Notes: generated by a model from the sequence alone, not told the origin. Shown: positions 1-5,490, counted from the stretch's first letter. The stretch: 5,685 nucleotides of DNA from Chloroflexota bacterium (GCA_025935655.1 JAICUV010000226.1:1-5685); one strand, 5' to 3'. A program made the numbers and translations.

Positions 1-4
1 CGGG

Positions 5-105
5 CGCCGGCGACGCGGACCGTCGCGCGGGCGACGCGGGCCGTCGCGCGGGCGACGCGGATCGGCCCGCGGGCGAGGCGGATCGGCCCGCGGGCGAGGC
101 GGACC
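5..105. repeat. 21-bp tandem repeat array, about 4.8 copies
   Basis: Four full 21-bp units lie at 5-25, 26-46, 47-67 and 68-88, with a partial unit at 89-105. Each begins with CGCGGGCGACGCGG or a close variant. The first two units end CCGTCG and the next two end TCGGCC. Every junction keeps an inverted repeat: CGTCGC-GCGG-GCGACG at 21-36 and 42-57, and the palindrome GCCCGCGGGC at 65-74 and 86-95. The array lies just 3' of the minus-strand ArsC-like gene, so it may act in 3' end formation. Alternatively it could be the tail of an incoming plus-strand gene: one frame reads a heptad like AGDADRR and stays open to a stop at 171-173. No start is visible and other frames are open too, so coding is unproven. 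Confidence 0.85.
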
Positions 106-117
106 CCAGATCGTTCC

Positions 118-510
118 CTAGCGCGGCTTCGCGAGCCAGGCCTTCCAGGTCGCCTCGGCCTTGCCCGCGGTGACCTCGTCGCCATAGCGGACGAGCGGCA
201 GCTTGATGAGCCTCGCGTCGGCGAGGAGTCGCGCCACGATCCCGGACGTGTCCGTGGACAGGTACGCGAGGCCCTGCTCTCGGTAGGCGCGGGCGTCGGT
301 GTCCAGCAGGGCGGGCGCGCCGAGCCGCTCGACGAACCGCTGGAGCTCGCCGCGGGCGATCGGCTTCTTGCGCAGGTCCACGTAGTGCACCACGATCCGC
401 CGCTCGCGGAAGAAGCGGAGCGTGTTGCGCGTCGCCGCCGAGTCGTCCATGCCGAACACCTGGATGTTGGGCATCTTCTTCGTGGGCGTCTTGCCGAGCG
501 GCGCAGGCAT
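118..510 (-). CDS. ArsC/Spx-fold protein lacking the catalytic cysteine
   Basis: This 130-residue protein starts at the ATG at 508-510, which overlaps the upstream stop as TGATG with GGAG eight bases before it. An internal in-frame ATG at 472-474 gives 118 residues beginning MPNIQVFG, which fits the family N-terminus better, so the start is uncertain. From MPNIQ the protein aligns without gaps to the first 19 residues of E. coli ArsC, including the TRNTL segment against SRNTL. Later matches are HYVDL, ALLD, YREQGLA and LIKLPLV. In the MPNIQ numbering the catalytic Cys12 is Ser12. The arsenate-binding Arg60 and Arg94 positions are Asp58 and Leu92, and no Arg is evident at the Arg107 position. 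The protein has no cysteine at all. It is therefore probably not an arsenate reductase. It may be a thioredoxin-fold binding or regulatory protein, and its function is unknown. It is translationally coupled to the nitroreductase-like gene. Confidence 0.85.
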   Translation of the reverse strand: MPAPLGKTPTKKMPNIQVFGMDDSAATRNTLRFFRERRIVVHYVDLRKKPIARGELQRFVERLGAPALLDTDARAYREQGLAYLSTDTSGIVARLLADARLIKLPLVRYGDEVTAGKAEATWKAWLAKPR

Positions 511-968
511 CAGGCGGGCTCCAGCGCGAACACCGGGATCGTGCGCGTGTTCCAGGCGGCATAGTCGTCGAAGCCCGGGTAGCTGGCGATCGCGATCGAC
601 CAGGCGCGCGCCCGCTCGTCGCCCTCGAGCTCGCGCGCCCGCATCGTGCGCACGCGCCGGGCCTGCCGGACCGGCAGCGTCGGATGCGCCCGGAGGTTCG
701 CGGCCCACGCCGGCTCCACGCGCCGGCCGCTGTTGCTCGCGATCACGATGAGCGAGTCGCCGTCCTCGACCCCGAACACCGGGACCGGGCGAGGCAGCCC
801 GGACCGCGCCCCGGTCGTCTCCAGCACCACGTTCGTCACGCCGAGCACGCGGCTGAACAGGCGGCCGCCGCTGGCCCGGTACGCGACCGGATGCAGCCGC
901 GTCACCAGCCGGTTGGTGCCGATCACGCCGATGGCCCGGTAGTACCGCGAGGAACGCCGCTTCACCAT
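510..968 (-). CDS. DUF385 / deazaflavin-dependent nitroreductase-family protein
   Basis: This 152-residue protein is a normal length for the family that includes mycobacterial Ddn (TIGR00026, DUF385). The diagnostic order is present: a hydrophobic strand then TTGARSGLPRPVPV (residues 51-64), VIASNSG (75-81), an EPAWAANLRAHP segment (85-96), and a C-terminal SYPGFDDYAAW...RTIPVFAL (129-149). Characterised members use reduced cofactor F420 to reduce nitroimidazoles, quinones or other substrates. Many members have no known substrate, so a specific reaction cannot be given. The open frame extends upstream to 1226, but that part is antisense to the ACT gene. The ATG at 966-968 is preferred because the family homology starts there and a -10-like box lies eight bases upstream. 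The gene ends in a TGATG overlap with the ArsC-like gene. Confidence 0.9.
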   Translation of the reverse strand: MVKRRSSRYYRAIGVIGTNRLVTRLHPVAYRASGGRLFSRVLGVTNVVLETTGARSGLPRPVPVFGVEDGDSLIVIASNSGRRVEPAWAANLRAHPTLPVRQARRVRTMRARELEGDERARAWSIAIASYPGFDDYAAWNTRTIPVFALEPA

Positions 969-976
969 GGGGTCGC

Positions 977-982
977 AGGGTA
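977..982 (-). promoter_or_regulatory. -10-like box, possible leaderless promoter of the nitroreductase-like gene
   Basis: Read on the minus strand this is GCGCTACCCT, with TACCCT ending eight bases before the ATG at 968. There is no purine-rich ribosome site between box and start. That geometry would put transcription initiation at or next to the start codon. The same GCGCTACCCT string occurs before xthA. No convincing -35 box was seen. Confidence 0.5.
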
Positions 983-996
983 GCGCGCGGCCCGCG

Positions 997-1002
997 TACC
1001 AT
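997..1002 (+). promoter_or_regulatory. Possible -10 box for the ACT cluster
   Basis: TACCAT fits the TANNNT pattern and lies 20 bases upstream of the GTG at 1023. It would give a short leader that includes the AGGAGG at 1011-1016. It stands 14 bases from the divergent minus-strand box, so the two promoters would be nearly back to back. No -35 element is recognisable, so this is tentative. Confidence 0.3.
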
Positions 1003-1010
1003 GGGCGCGC

Positions 1011-1016
1011 AGGAGG
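1011..1016 (+). promoter_or_regulatory. Strong ribosome binding site before the ACT gene
   Basis: AGGAGG lies six bases before the GTG at 1023-1025. It is the only perfect Shine-Dalgarno sequence noticed before a gene in this window, and it fixes the GTG as the start of the ACT-domain gene. It also argues against using the overlapping ATG at 1001. Confidence 0.8.
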
Positions 1017-1022
1017 TTCCGC

Positions 1023-1295
1023 GTGACGATCTGGTTCACCGTGCAGCTCGACGACCGGCCGGGTGCCCTGGCGCAGGTCGCACAGGCGCTCGCCGACCGC
1101 GGCGTCAACATCACGGGCATCGTGGGCGTTGCCGAGGACACCGACGGCGCGCTGATGCTCACCACGAGCGACGCGGCGAAGACGCGCGAGGCATTCGGCG
1201 TGCTCGGGATCGCGTTCGAGGAGCACGACCCCACGAGCGGCTCCGAGCCGAGCACGATGTCGATCTCCGACATCGTCGCCGGCCGATCCGGCTGA
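1023..1295 (+). CDS. Small stand-alone ACT-domain protein
   Basis: The product is 90 residues and starts at GTG behind AGGAGG. Residues 3-67 form one ACT domain: strand WFTVQLDD, the loop DDRPGALAQVAQALADRG typical of ligand-binding ACT domains, strand VNITGIVGV, strand GALMLTTSD, then a helix and the strand IAFEEHD. Residues 68-90 form a polar tail. ACT domains commonly bind amino acids or other small ligands and control enzymes allosterically. This one carries no catalytic domain, so it would act as a free sensor or as a partner subunit. The next gene, 32 bases downstream in the same direction, begins with another ACT domain, which makes that protein the obvious candidate partner. The ligand cannot be read from the sequence. 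Confidence 0.9.
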   Translation: MTIWFTVQLDDRPGALAQVAQALADRGVNITGIVGVAEDTDGALMLTTSDAAKTREAFGVLGIAFEEHDPTSGSEPSTMSISDIVAGRSG

Positions 1296-1327
1296 TCCCT
1301 CGCCCCGACACGCAGCCGACCCACCCG

Positions 1328-2032
1328 ATGCCCCGTCGCACGCCGCAGCCGCTGCCGTCCGCGGTCGCCGTCCGCCTGGAGCTGCTCGACGAGCCCGGCG
1401 CGATGTCCGTCGTGGCGGCGAACGTCGGCGCCGTCGGCGGGCGGGTGCGAACGCTGGCCACGGTCCGGCGTGCCGGCAAGGCCGGCGTCGAGGCCACGGA
1501 CGCGGACACCGTCGAGGTGGAGCTCGAGGTCGAGGACGCCGACGAGCGCGCGCTCGTGGAGGCGCTGGAGCCGCTGCGTGAGGTCATCGCGCTGTCCGTG
1601 ACCCGGTCGATGGGCAAGGTGTTCGGCAAGCGCATCATCGTCGTGGGCGGCGGGGCGCAGGTGGCCCAGGTCGCGCTCGGCGCGGTGACCGAGGCGGACC
1701 GCCACAACCTGCGCGGCGAGAAGATCTCCGTGGACACGATCCCGCTCGTCGGGGAGGAGAACATCGCCGCGGCCGTGCGCGCCGTCGCGGACCTGCCCCG
1801 CGCACGGATGCTCGTCCTCGCCGGCTCGATCATGGGCGGCGAGATCAGCCGCGCCGCCGAGGAGCTGCGCGCGGTCGGCATCCCGATCATCGCCCTGAAC
1901 ATGGTCGGCTCGATCACCGACCACGTCGACCTGGTGATCAGCGACCCGGTCCAGGCCGGCACGATGGCGGTCATGGCCGTCGCCGACACGGCGACCTTCG
2001 ACCTCGCGAAGCAACGCGGAAGGCGGTACTGA
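1328..2032 (+). CDS. ACT domain plus DUF5612-like C-terminal domain protein
   Basis: The product is 234 residues. Residues about 12-95 are an ACT-like domain with the loop DEPGAMSVVAANVGAVGG and a strand-rich second half. Residues 100-234 form a highly patterned domain: KRIIVVGGGAQVAQVALG (101-118), a TEADRHNLRG segment (121-130), ISVDTIPLVGEEN (133-145), MLVLAGSIMGGEISRA (161-176), IPIIALNMVGS (185-195), then VISDPVQAGTMAVMAVADTA (203-222). I recall this pattern from archaeal and bacterial proteins labelled DUF5612 with an N-terminal ACT domain. The biochemical role is not known to me. Glycine-rich turns after strands suggest a Rossmann-like or similar alpha/beta nucleotide- or substrate-binding fold. 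The open frame runs back to 1001 through the upstream ACT gene, but that stretch is out of frame with it. The ATG at 1328 is the sensible start although no clear ribosome site precedes it. The stop is two bases before the HD gene. Confidence 0.85.
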   Translation: MPRRTPQPLPSAVAVRLELLDEPGAMSVVAANVGAVGGRVRTLATVRRAGKAGVEATDADTVEVELEVEDADERALVEALEPLREVIALSVTRSMGKVFGKRIIVVGGGAQVAQVALGAVTEADRHNLRGEKISVDTIPLVGEENIAAAVRAVADLPRARMLVLAGSIMGGEISRAAEELRAVGIPIIALNMVGSITDHVDLVISDPVQAGTMAVMAVADTATFDLAKQRGRRY

Positions 2033-2034
2033 CG

Positions 2035-2673
2035 ATGCAGGTCCTGCGCCTCGCGGACATCCACGTCCCCACGACGCTCGTGGCGGAGCAGGCCGCGGAG
2101 GCCGCCGCCGCGTGGTGTTCGAAGGCCCTCATGGAGCACAACCACCGCGCCTACCTGTGGGCCGCCGCACGCGGCGCGGACATGGGGATCGCGTTCGACG
2201 AGGAGCTGCTGTACGTCGCGGCGATGCTCCACGACATCGGGCTGGTCACGGCATTCGACAACGCGACCATGTCGTTCGACGAGGCGGGTGGCAACGTCGC
2301 GTGGATGTTCGCCGCGGGCGCCGGCTGGCCGGTGGAGCGGCGGGTCCGGCTGTCCGAGGTCATCGTCCGCCACATGTGGGAGAGCGTGGACCCGGCGTTC
2401 GACGCGGAGGGCCATCTCCTCGAGGTGGGGACGGCGATCGACATCTCCGGCCGCGACCCCGACCTGTGGGCGCCGGCGCTGCGCGCGGAGGTCCTCGCGG
2501 CGCACCCGCGGCTGGACCTCGTGGCGGAGTTCACCGCCTGCATCCGCGACCAGGCGCGGCGCAAGCCCGACAGCTCGGCCGCGGCGGCGATGCGCGGCGG
2601 GATGGCGGACCGGATCGCGGCCAACGTGCTCGACCGGGCCGGCACCGATACCGGCGCGGACGCCGTGGGGTGA
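2035..2673 (+). CDS. HD-domain metal-dependent hydrolase, cyanamide-hydratase-like
   Basis: The product is 212 residues. An HD-superfamily metal site is visible: His35/His37 in MEHNHRAYLWA, the His66-Asp67 pair in YVAAMLHDIGLV, His113 in VIVRHMWES, and Asp136 in TAIDISG. The NHRAY...AAMLHDIGL layout resembles HD proteins related to cyanamide hydratase (Ddi2/3 type), which hydrate cyanamide to urea. Other HD proteins are phosphohydrolases, so the substrate is open. No signal peptide or membrane segment is visible, so the protein is probably cytoplasmic. The ATG lies two bases after the DUF5612-like stop, with GGAAGG 11 bases upstream inside that gene. The 3' end overlaps the methyltransferase start by four bases (GTGA). 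The tight spacing implies co-expression. Confidence 0.85.
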   Translation: MQVLRLADIHVPTTLVAEQAAEAAAAWCSKALMEHNHRAYLWAAARGADMGIAFDEELLYVAAMLHDIGLVTAFDNATMSFDEAGGNVAWMFAAGAGWPVERRVRLSEVIVRHMWESVDPAFDAEGHLLEVGTAIDISGRDPDLWAPALRAEVLAAHPRLDLVAEFTACIRDQARRKPDSSAAAAMRGGMADRIAANVLDRAGTDTGADAVG

Positions 2674-3428
2674 CCGACTGGCGGCAGGTCTTCGAGGCCA
2701 CCTACGCCGCGCCGCCGTCGCGCGTCCAGGACCGCGTCTGGCGGGAGGTGTTCGGCGACGAGTACCCCGAAGGGGTCGACCCGTACAGCTACGTGACCGC
2801 CTCCGAGCTCCGTCGATTCGCCGCGGATCTCGCGGTGACGCGCGGTGAGACGCTCGTGGACCTCGGCTGTGGACGCGGCGGGGCGGGGCTGTGGGTCGCA
2901 CTTGCCACCGGGGCCAGCCTCACGGGGCTGGACATCGCGGAGGCCGCGCTCGAGGCCGCACGCGACCGTGCCCGGCGGCTCGGGATCGAGGCGACGTTCA
3001 CCCGGGGCACGTTCGAGGCGACGGGCCTCCCCGGCGGCGCCGCGGACGCGGTCATGAGCGTCGACGCGCTGCTGTTCACGCCGGACAAGGGCGCCGCGTT
3101 TCAGGAGCTGCGTCGGATCCTCCGGCCGGGCGGCCGGCTGTGCATCACGTCCTGGGACTATCACACGCAACCTGCCGGGCGACCTCCGCAGGTGCCCGAC
3201 CACCGGCCGCTCGCGGAGGCGGCCGGGTTCCGCGTCCTCGCCTACGACGACACCGAGCGCTGGCGGGAGCTCCAGGAGTCGACCGGCGAGCGCCTGCTCC
3301 AGGCGGCAGCGGAGGTCGCCGAGGAGGAGGGCATCTCCGTCGCCGAGGCGCGTGCGGGCATCGAGGAGATGCACGCGACGCTGGCGACCATGATCCGCCG
3401 GTTCTTCCTCGTGGCGGAGGCGACGTAG
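2670..3428 (+). CDS. Class I SAM-dependent methyltransferase
   Basis: The product is 252 residues and starts at GTG in a GTGA overlap with the HD gene. The Rossmann methyltransferase motifs are clear: motif I TLVDLGCGRGGAGLW (61-75), an acidic residue after strand 2 in LTGLDIA (84-90), AADAVMSVDALLF (124-136) for motif IV, and the post-motif helix plus strand FQELRRILRPGGRLCITSWD (144-163). Residues 1-50 form an N-terminal cap and 200-245 a helical C-terminal part likely to choose the substrate. The acceptor is unknown. The layout is like ubiquinone/menaquinone-biosynthesis-type or small-molecule methyltransferases, but no specific family signature was recognised. The open frame extends back to 2112, but that part is antiphase to the HD gene and is rejected. 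The protein is probably translated by coupling with the HD gene. Confidence 0.88.
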   Translation: MTDWRQVFEATYAAPPSRVQDRVWREVFGDEYPEGVDPYSYVTASELRRFAADLAVTRGETLVDLGCGRGGAGLWVALATGASLTGLDIAEAALEAARDRARRLGIEATFTRGTFEATGLPGGAADAVMSVDALLFTPDKGAAFQELRRILRPGGRLCITSWDYHTQPAGRPPQVPDHRPLAEAAGFRVLAYDDTERWRELQESTGERLLQAAAEVAEEEGISVAEARAGIEEMHATLATMIRRFFLVAEAT

Positions 3429-3435
3429 CGGGCGC

Positions 3436-3441
3436 TACCCT
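3436..3441 (+). promoter_or_regulatory. -10-like box, possible leaderless promoter of xthA
   Basis: GCGCTACCCT ends at 3441, six bases before the ATG at 3448, and there is no ribosome site in the gap. This geometry fits a leaderless transcript starting at or beside the ATG. It would give xthA its own promoter although it lies only 19 bases after the methyltransferase stop. The box repeats the string found before the nitroreductase-like gene. Confidence 0.55.
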
Positions 3442-3447
3442 CCGTCC

Positions 3448-4347
3448 ATGCGGATCGCGACCTGGAACGTCAACTCGCTCAAGGCACGGCAGGAGGCCGT
3501 GGAGCTGTGGCTGGCGAAGGCGCAGCCGGACGTCCTGCTGGTCCAGGAGACGAAGCTCGGCGACGCCGATGCGCCGGAGATGCCGATGCGGATGCTGGGC
3601 TACGAGATGGCCCACCACGGCGAGGGCCGCTGGAACGGCGTCGCGATCCTGAGCAGGGTGGGCATCGAGGACGTCGTCACGAACTTCGGCGACGGGCCGG
3701 TGCGCGACTCCACGGCCGGGGCCGCGGTCGCCGTGTCGGAGGACGACTTCGACCCCTTCGACGAGGCACGCATGGTCTCCGCCGTGTGCGGTGGGATCCG
3801 CGTCGTCAGCCTCTACGCGCCCAACGGCCGCATTGTCGGCTCGCCGTTCTACGAGGGCAAGCTGCGCTGGTTCGAGCGGCTCCGGCGGTGGCTGGACGAG
3901 ACGCAGGCACCCGACGCTCCCCTCCTCCTGGGTGGGGACTACAACGTGACGCCGGCGCCCGACGACGTCTGGAGCGAGGTCAAGGCGCACGGCGGGACCC
4001 ACGTCTCGGAGCCGGAGCGGGCGGCGCTCGCGAGCCTCCGCGACTGGGGCCTCGTGGACGCGTACCGGACCCTGCGCCCGGAGCGCGGCCGCTTCTCGTG
4101 GTGGGACTACCGGGCAGGCATGTTCCACCGCAACGAGGGCATGCGCATCGACCTGCTCTACGCGACCGCGCCCGTCGCGGCACGCGCCGTCTGGGCGGAG
4201 ATCGACCGCCAGGCGCGCAAGGGCCCGCCGACGCCCTCGGATCACGCGCCCGTGGTGCTGGACCTGGACGAGCCCGGCGTCGAGTTCGACGCGGGCTGGA
4301 CGGGCGCCCTCGAGCGCATCGCCGCCCGGACGAAGCCGCGGCCCTGA
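3448..4347 (+). CDS. xthA: Exodeoxyribonuclease III
   Basis: The product is 299 residues. It belongs to the endonuclease/exonuclease/phosphatase fold family and acts as a Mg-dependent AP endonuclease and 3'-5' exonuclease in base excision repair. Conserved parts are visible: RIATWNVNSLKAR (Asn7), VLLVQETKLGD (Glu34), RWNGVAILSR (61-70), SLYAPNGR (Tyr123), LLGGDYNVTP (Asp164, Asn166), the FSWWDYR segment (216-222), RIDLLYAT (Asp235) and TPSDHAPVV (Asp265, His266). It is somewhat longer than the roughly 260-270 residues usual for the family. The extra length includes an acidic loop at about 86-108 and a C-terminal tail of about 30 residues after SDHAPV. All visible catalytic residues are intact, so it should be active. 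It starts at the ATG behind a TACCCT box and probably has its own promoter. Confidence 0.95.
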   Translation: MRIATWNVNSLKARQEAVELWLAKAQPDVLLVQETKLGDADAPEMPMRMLGYEMAHHGEGRWNGVAILSRVGIEDVVTNFGDGPVRDSTAGAAVAVSEDDFDPFDEARMVSAVCGGIRVVSLYAPNGRIVGSPFYEGKLRWFERLRRWLDETQAPDAPLLLGGDYNVTPAPDDVWSEVKAHGGTHVSEPERAALASLRDWGLVDAYRTLRPERGRFSWWDYRAGMFHRNEGMRIDLLYATAPVAARAVWAEIDRQARKGPPTPSDHAPVVLDLDEPGVEFDAGWTGALERIAARTKPRP

Positions 4348-4518
4348 GGCCTGCCGCGATCGGACGCATTCGCTCGTGGATCGAGCCACGCGTGGGACAT
4401 GTCGCGGATGCAGCCGAGGATCAGGCGACCGAGCTGCTCGCACAGCTGGACGCGCGGACGGCGCGAATCGCGGCTTGACCCGTGGTCGGGGTGCTGCTGC
4501 CGATCCCCACCTGACTCA

Positions 4519-4552
4519 CGCGCGGAACACATCGAGGATGGCGCGCGGAACA
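4519..4552 (+). repeat. 11-bp direct repeat upstream of the HTH-nuclease gene
   Basis: CGCGCGGAACA occurs at 4519-4529 and again at 4542-4552, 23 bp apart start to start, which is about two helical turns. The pair sits 47-80 bases upstream of the ATG at 4599, in a 251-bp gap (4348-4598) with no convincing gene. The position suits an operator for the HTH protein encoded downstream. GGAAC also resembles the -35 element used by ECF sigma factors, but no matching -10 was identified. The only other structure noted in the gap is a weak 5-bp hairpin at 4375-4390, shortly after xthA. Confidence 0.6.
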
Positions 4553-4598
4553 AGTCCGGGATGAGCGGGCGATACGTGGCGACAGCCATGCTGCGGCG

Positions 4599-5405
4599 AT
4601 GGCGACGTCACTCGATCTCGGGCAACGAGCGTTCGCGCTGCGCATCGCGGACGAGGTGCGCGATGCCCGACGGCTCGTGGGCTGGACGCAGCGCGGCCTC
4701 GCAGCGCGGGCGCGGACGTCCCAGGCGACGGTCAGTCGCGTCGAGACCGGCACTGCGGGTGTGGTGGACGTCCTCGTGCTGGAGCGGATCCTCGCCGCGC
4801 TGGGCATCCGCGCGACGCTCACGCTCGACGCCCGACACCTCGACGACCGGCGACGGCAGGCCGATGGGGTCCACGCGCGGCTGAACGGGTACCTCGCGCG
4901 GAGACTCGAGCGGGACGGGTGGCGGACGGCGCTCGAGGTGCCGATCGGTGGAGCGGTGCCCCGCGGCTGGATCGACCTCCTGGCGTTCCGGGAGACGGAC
5001 AGGGCGATGCTCGTCGAGGAGACCAAGACCGACATCCCCGACATAGGCGCCCTCCAGCGGAGCCTCGCCTTCTACGAACGCGAGGCGTGGGCGGCGGCGC
5101 GGATGCTCGGATGGCGCCCGAGCCGCGCGGTCGCGCTGGTCGTGGCACTCGACACGGAAACGGTCGCGCGGCGCCTGGCGGACAGCCGCGAGACGGTGAC
5201 GCGAGCCTTCCCGGGCAGCGCCCCCATGACCGCCGCGTGGCTGCGGGACCCGGCCTGTGCCGCGCCCCGTGGGTGGACCCTCGCGACCGCCGACCCAGCC
5301 GGCCGTGGCGCAACCTGGCTCCATGCCACGACGCTCGGCACACGGCGACGACCGCCGGCCTACGCCGGCTATGCCGAGGCGGCCGCGCGACTCCTCAGGC
5401 GCTGA
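4599..5405 (+). CDS. XRE-type HTH domain fused to PD-(D/E)XK nuclease-like domain
   Basis: The product is 268 residues. Residues about 14-70 are an XRE/Cro-type helix-turn-helix, with the core TQRGLAARARTSQATVSRVE (30-49) followed by a final helix LERILAALGI. Residues 75-110 form a linker and helix. Residues 110-165 carry a restriction-endonuclease-like core: Glu113 in ALEVPIGG, Asp126 in RGWIDLLAF, the E-x-K motif Glu141-Thr-Lys143 in MLVEETKTD, then a helix with Gln153 (GALQRSLAFYE). Residues 170-268 have no recognised domain. The ATG at 4599 is the first possible ATG, GTG or TTG after an in-frame stop at 4512-4514, and no strong ribosome site precedes it. Codons are slightly less GC-optimised than in the neighbours, for example a rare ATA for Ile149, which hints at an accessory origin. 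It could be a DNA-cleaving defence or conflict protein, or a regulator with a nuclease-derived sensor domain. I cannot assign a named family. Confidence 0.85.
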   Translation: MATSLDLGQRAFALRIADEVRDARRLVGWTQRGLAARARTSQATVSRVETGTAGVVDVLVLERILAALGIRATLTLDARHLDDRRRQADGVHARLNGYLARRLERDGWRTALEVPIGGAVPRGWIDLLAFRETDRAMLVEETKTDIPDIGALQRSLAFYEREAWAAARMLGWRPSRAVALVVALDTETVARRLADSRETVTRAFPGSAPMTAAWLRDPACAAPRGWTLATADPAGRGATWLHATTLGTRRRPPAYAGYAEAAARLLRR

Positions 5406-5481
5406 TCGGCTCGACCGCGCCGTGCGAGACGATCCACGACGGGATCAGCTCCACCGCTCCGTGCGAGACGATCCACGACGG
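5404..5481. repeat. Two tandem 39-bp repeats
   Basis: Units at 5404-5442 and 5443-5481 differ at only three of 39 positions (5th, 10th and 16th), and a third copy begins at 5482 but diverges after GATCGG. The last 24 bases of the unit, from CCGTGCGAGACG onward, are identical. Each unit has two GATC sites. The GATCC...GGATC inverted arms across each unit end (5431-5446 and 5470-5485) could form hairpins with a six-base loop. The first unit begins inside the stop codon of the HTH-nuclease gene. On the minus strand the unit reads as a 13-residue repeat (DPVVDRLAR...), but the frame has no good start. Confidence 0.9.
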
Positions 5482-5490
5482 GATCGGGAC

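Noticed and set aside
118..510. Arsenate reductase annotation for the ArsC-like gene
   Set aside because: The catalytic Cys and the arsenate-binding Arg residues are missing, and no ars operon genes are nearby.
969..1226. N-terminal extension of the nitroreductase-like protein to 1226
   Set aside because: It is antisense to the ACT gene and unlike the family N-terminus. The family begins near the ATG at 968.
1001..1327. N-terminal extension of the DUF5612-like gene back to an ATG at 1001
   Set aside because: It would overlap the ACT gene out of frame, and its translation is Arg-rich without structure. The AGGAGG fits the GTG at 1023.
962..2014. 350-codon minus-strand open frame opposite the ACT genes
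   Set aside because: Its His/Asp/Arg-rich low-complexity translation and overlap with two clear ACT-domain proteins mark it as a shadow frame.
1159..2901. 580-codon minus-strand open frame
   Set aside because: It is antisense to the DUF5612-like, HD and methyltransferase genes. Its translation is Arg/Pro/Ser-rich with no recognisable domain, a normal by-product of GC-rich coding DNA.
2151..4443. Long minus-strand frames opposite the methyltransferase and xthA
   Set aside because: No domain is visible, the composition is biased, and the genes on the plus strand have unmistakable motifs.
4376..4564. 62-codon plus-strand frame between xthA and the HTH gene
   Set aside because: It has a Gly/Arg-rich translation, no ribosome site and no recognisable pattern.
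5404..5485. CRISPR array
   Set aside because: There are only two adjoining copies with no spacer-sized unique sequence between them and no cas genes nearby.
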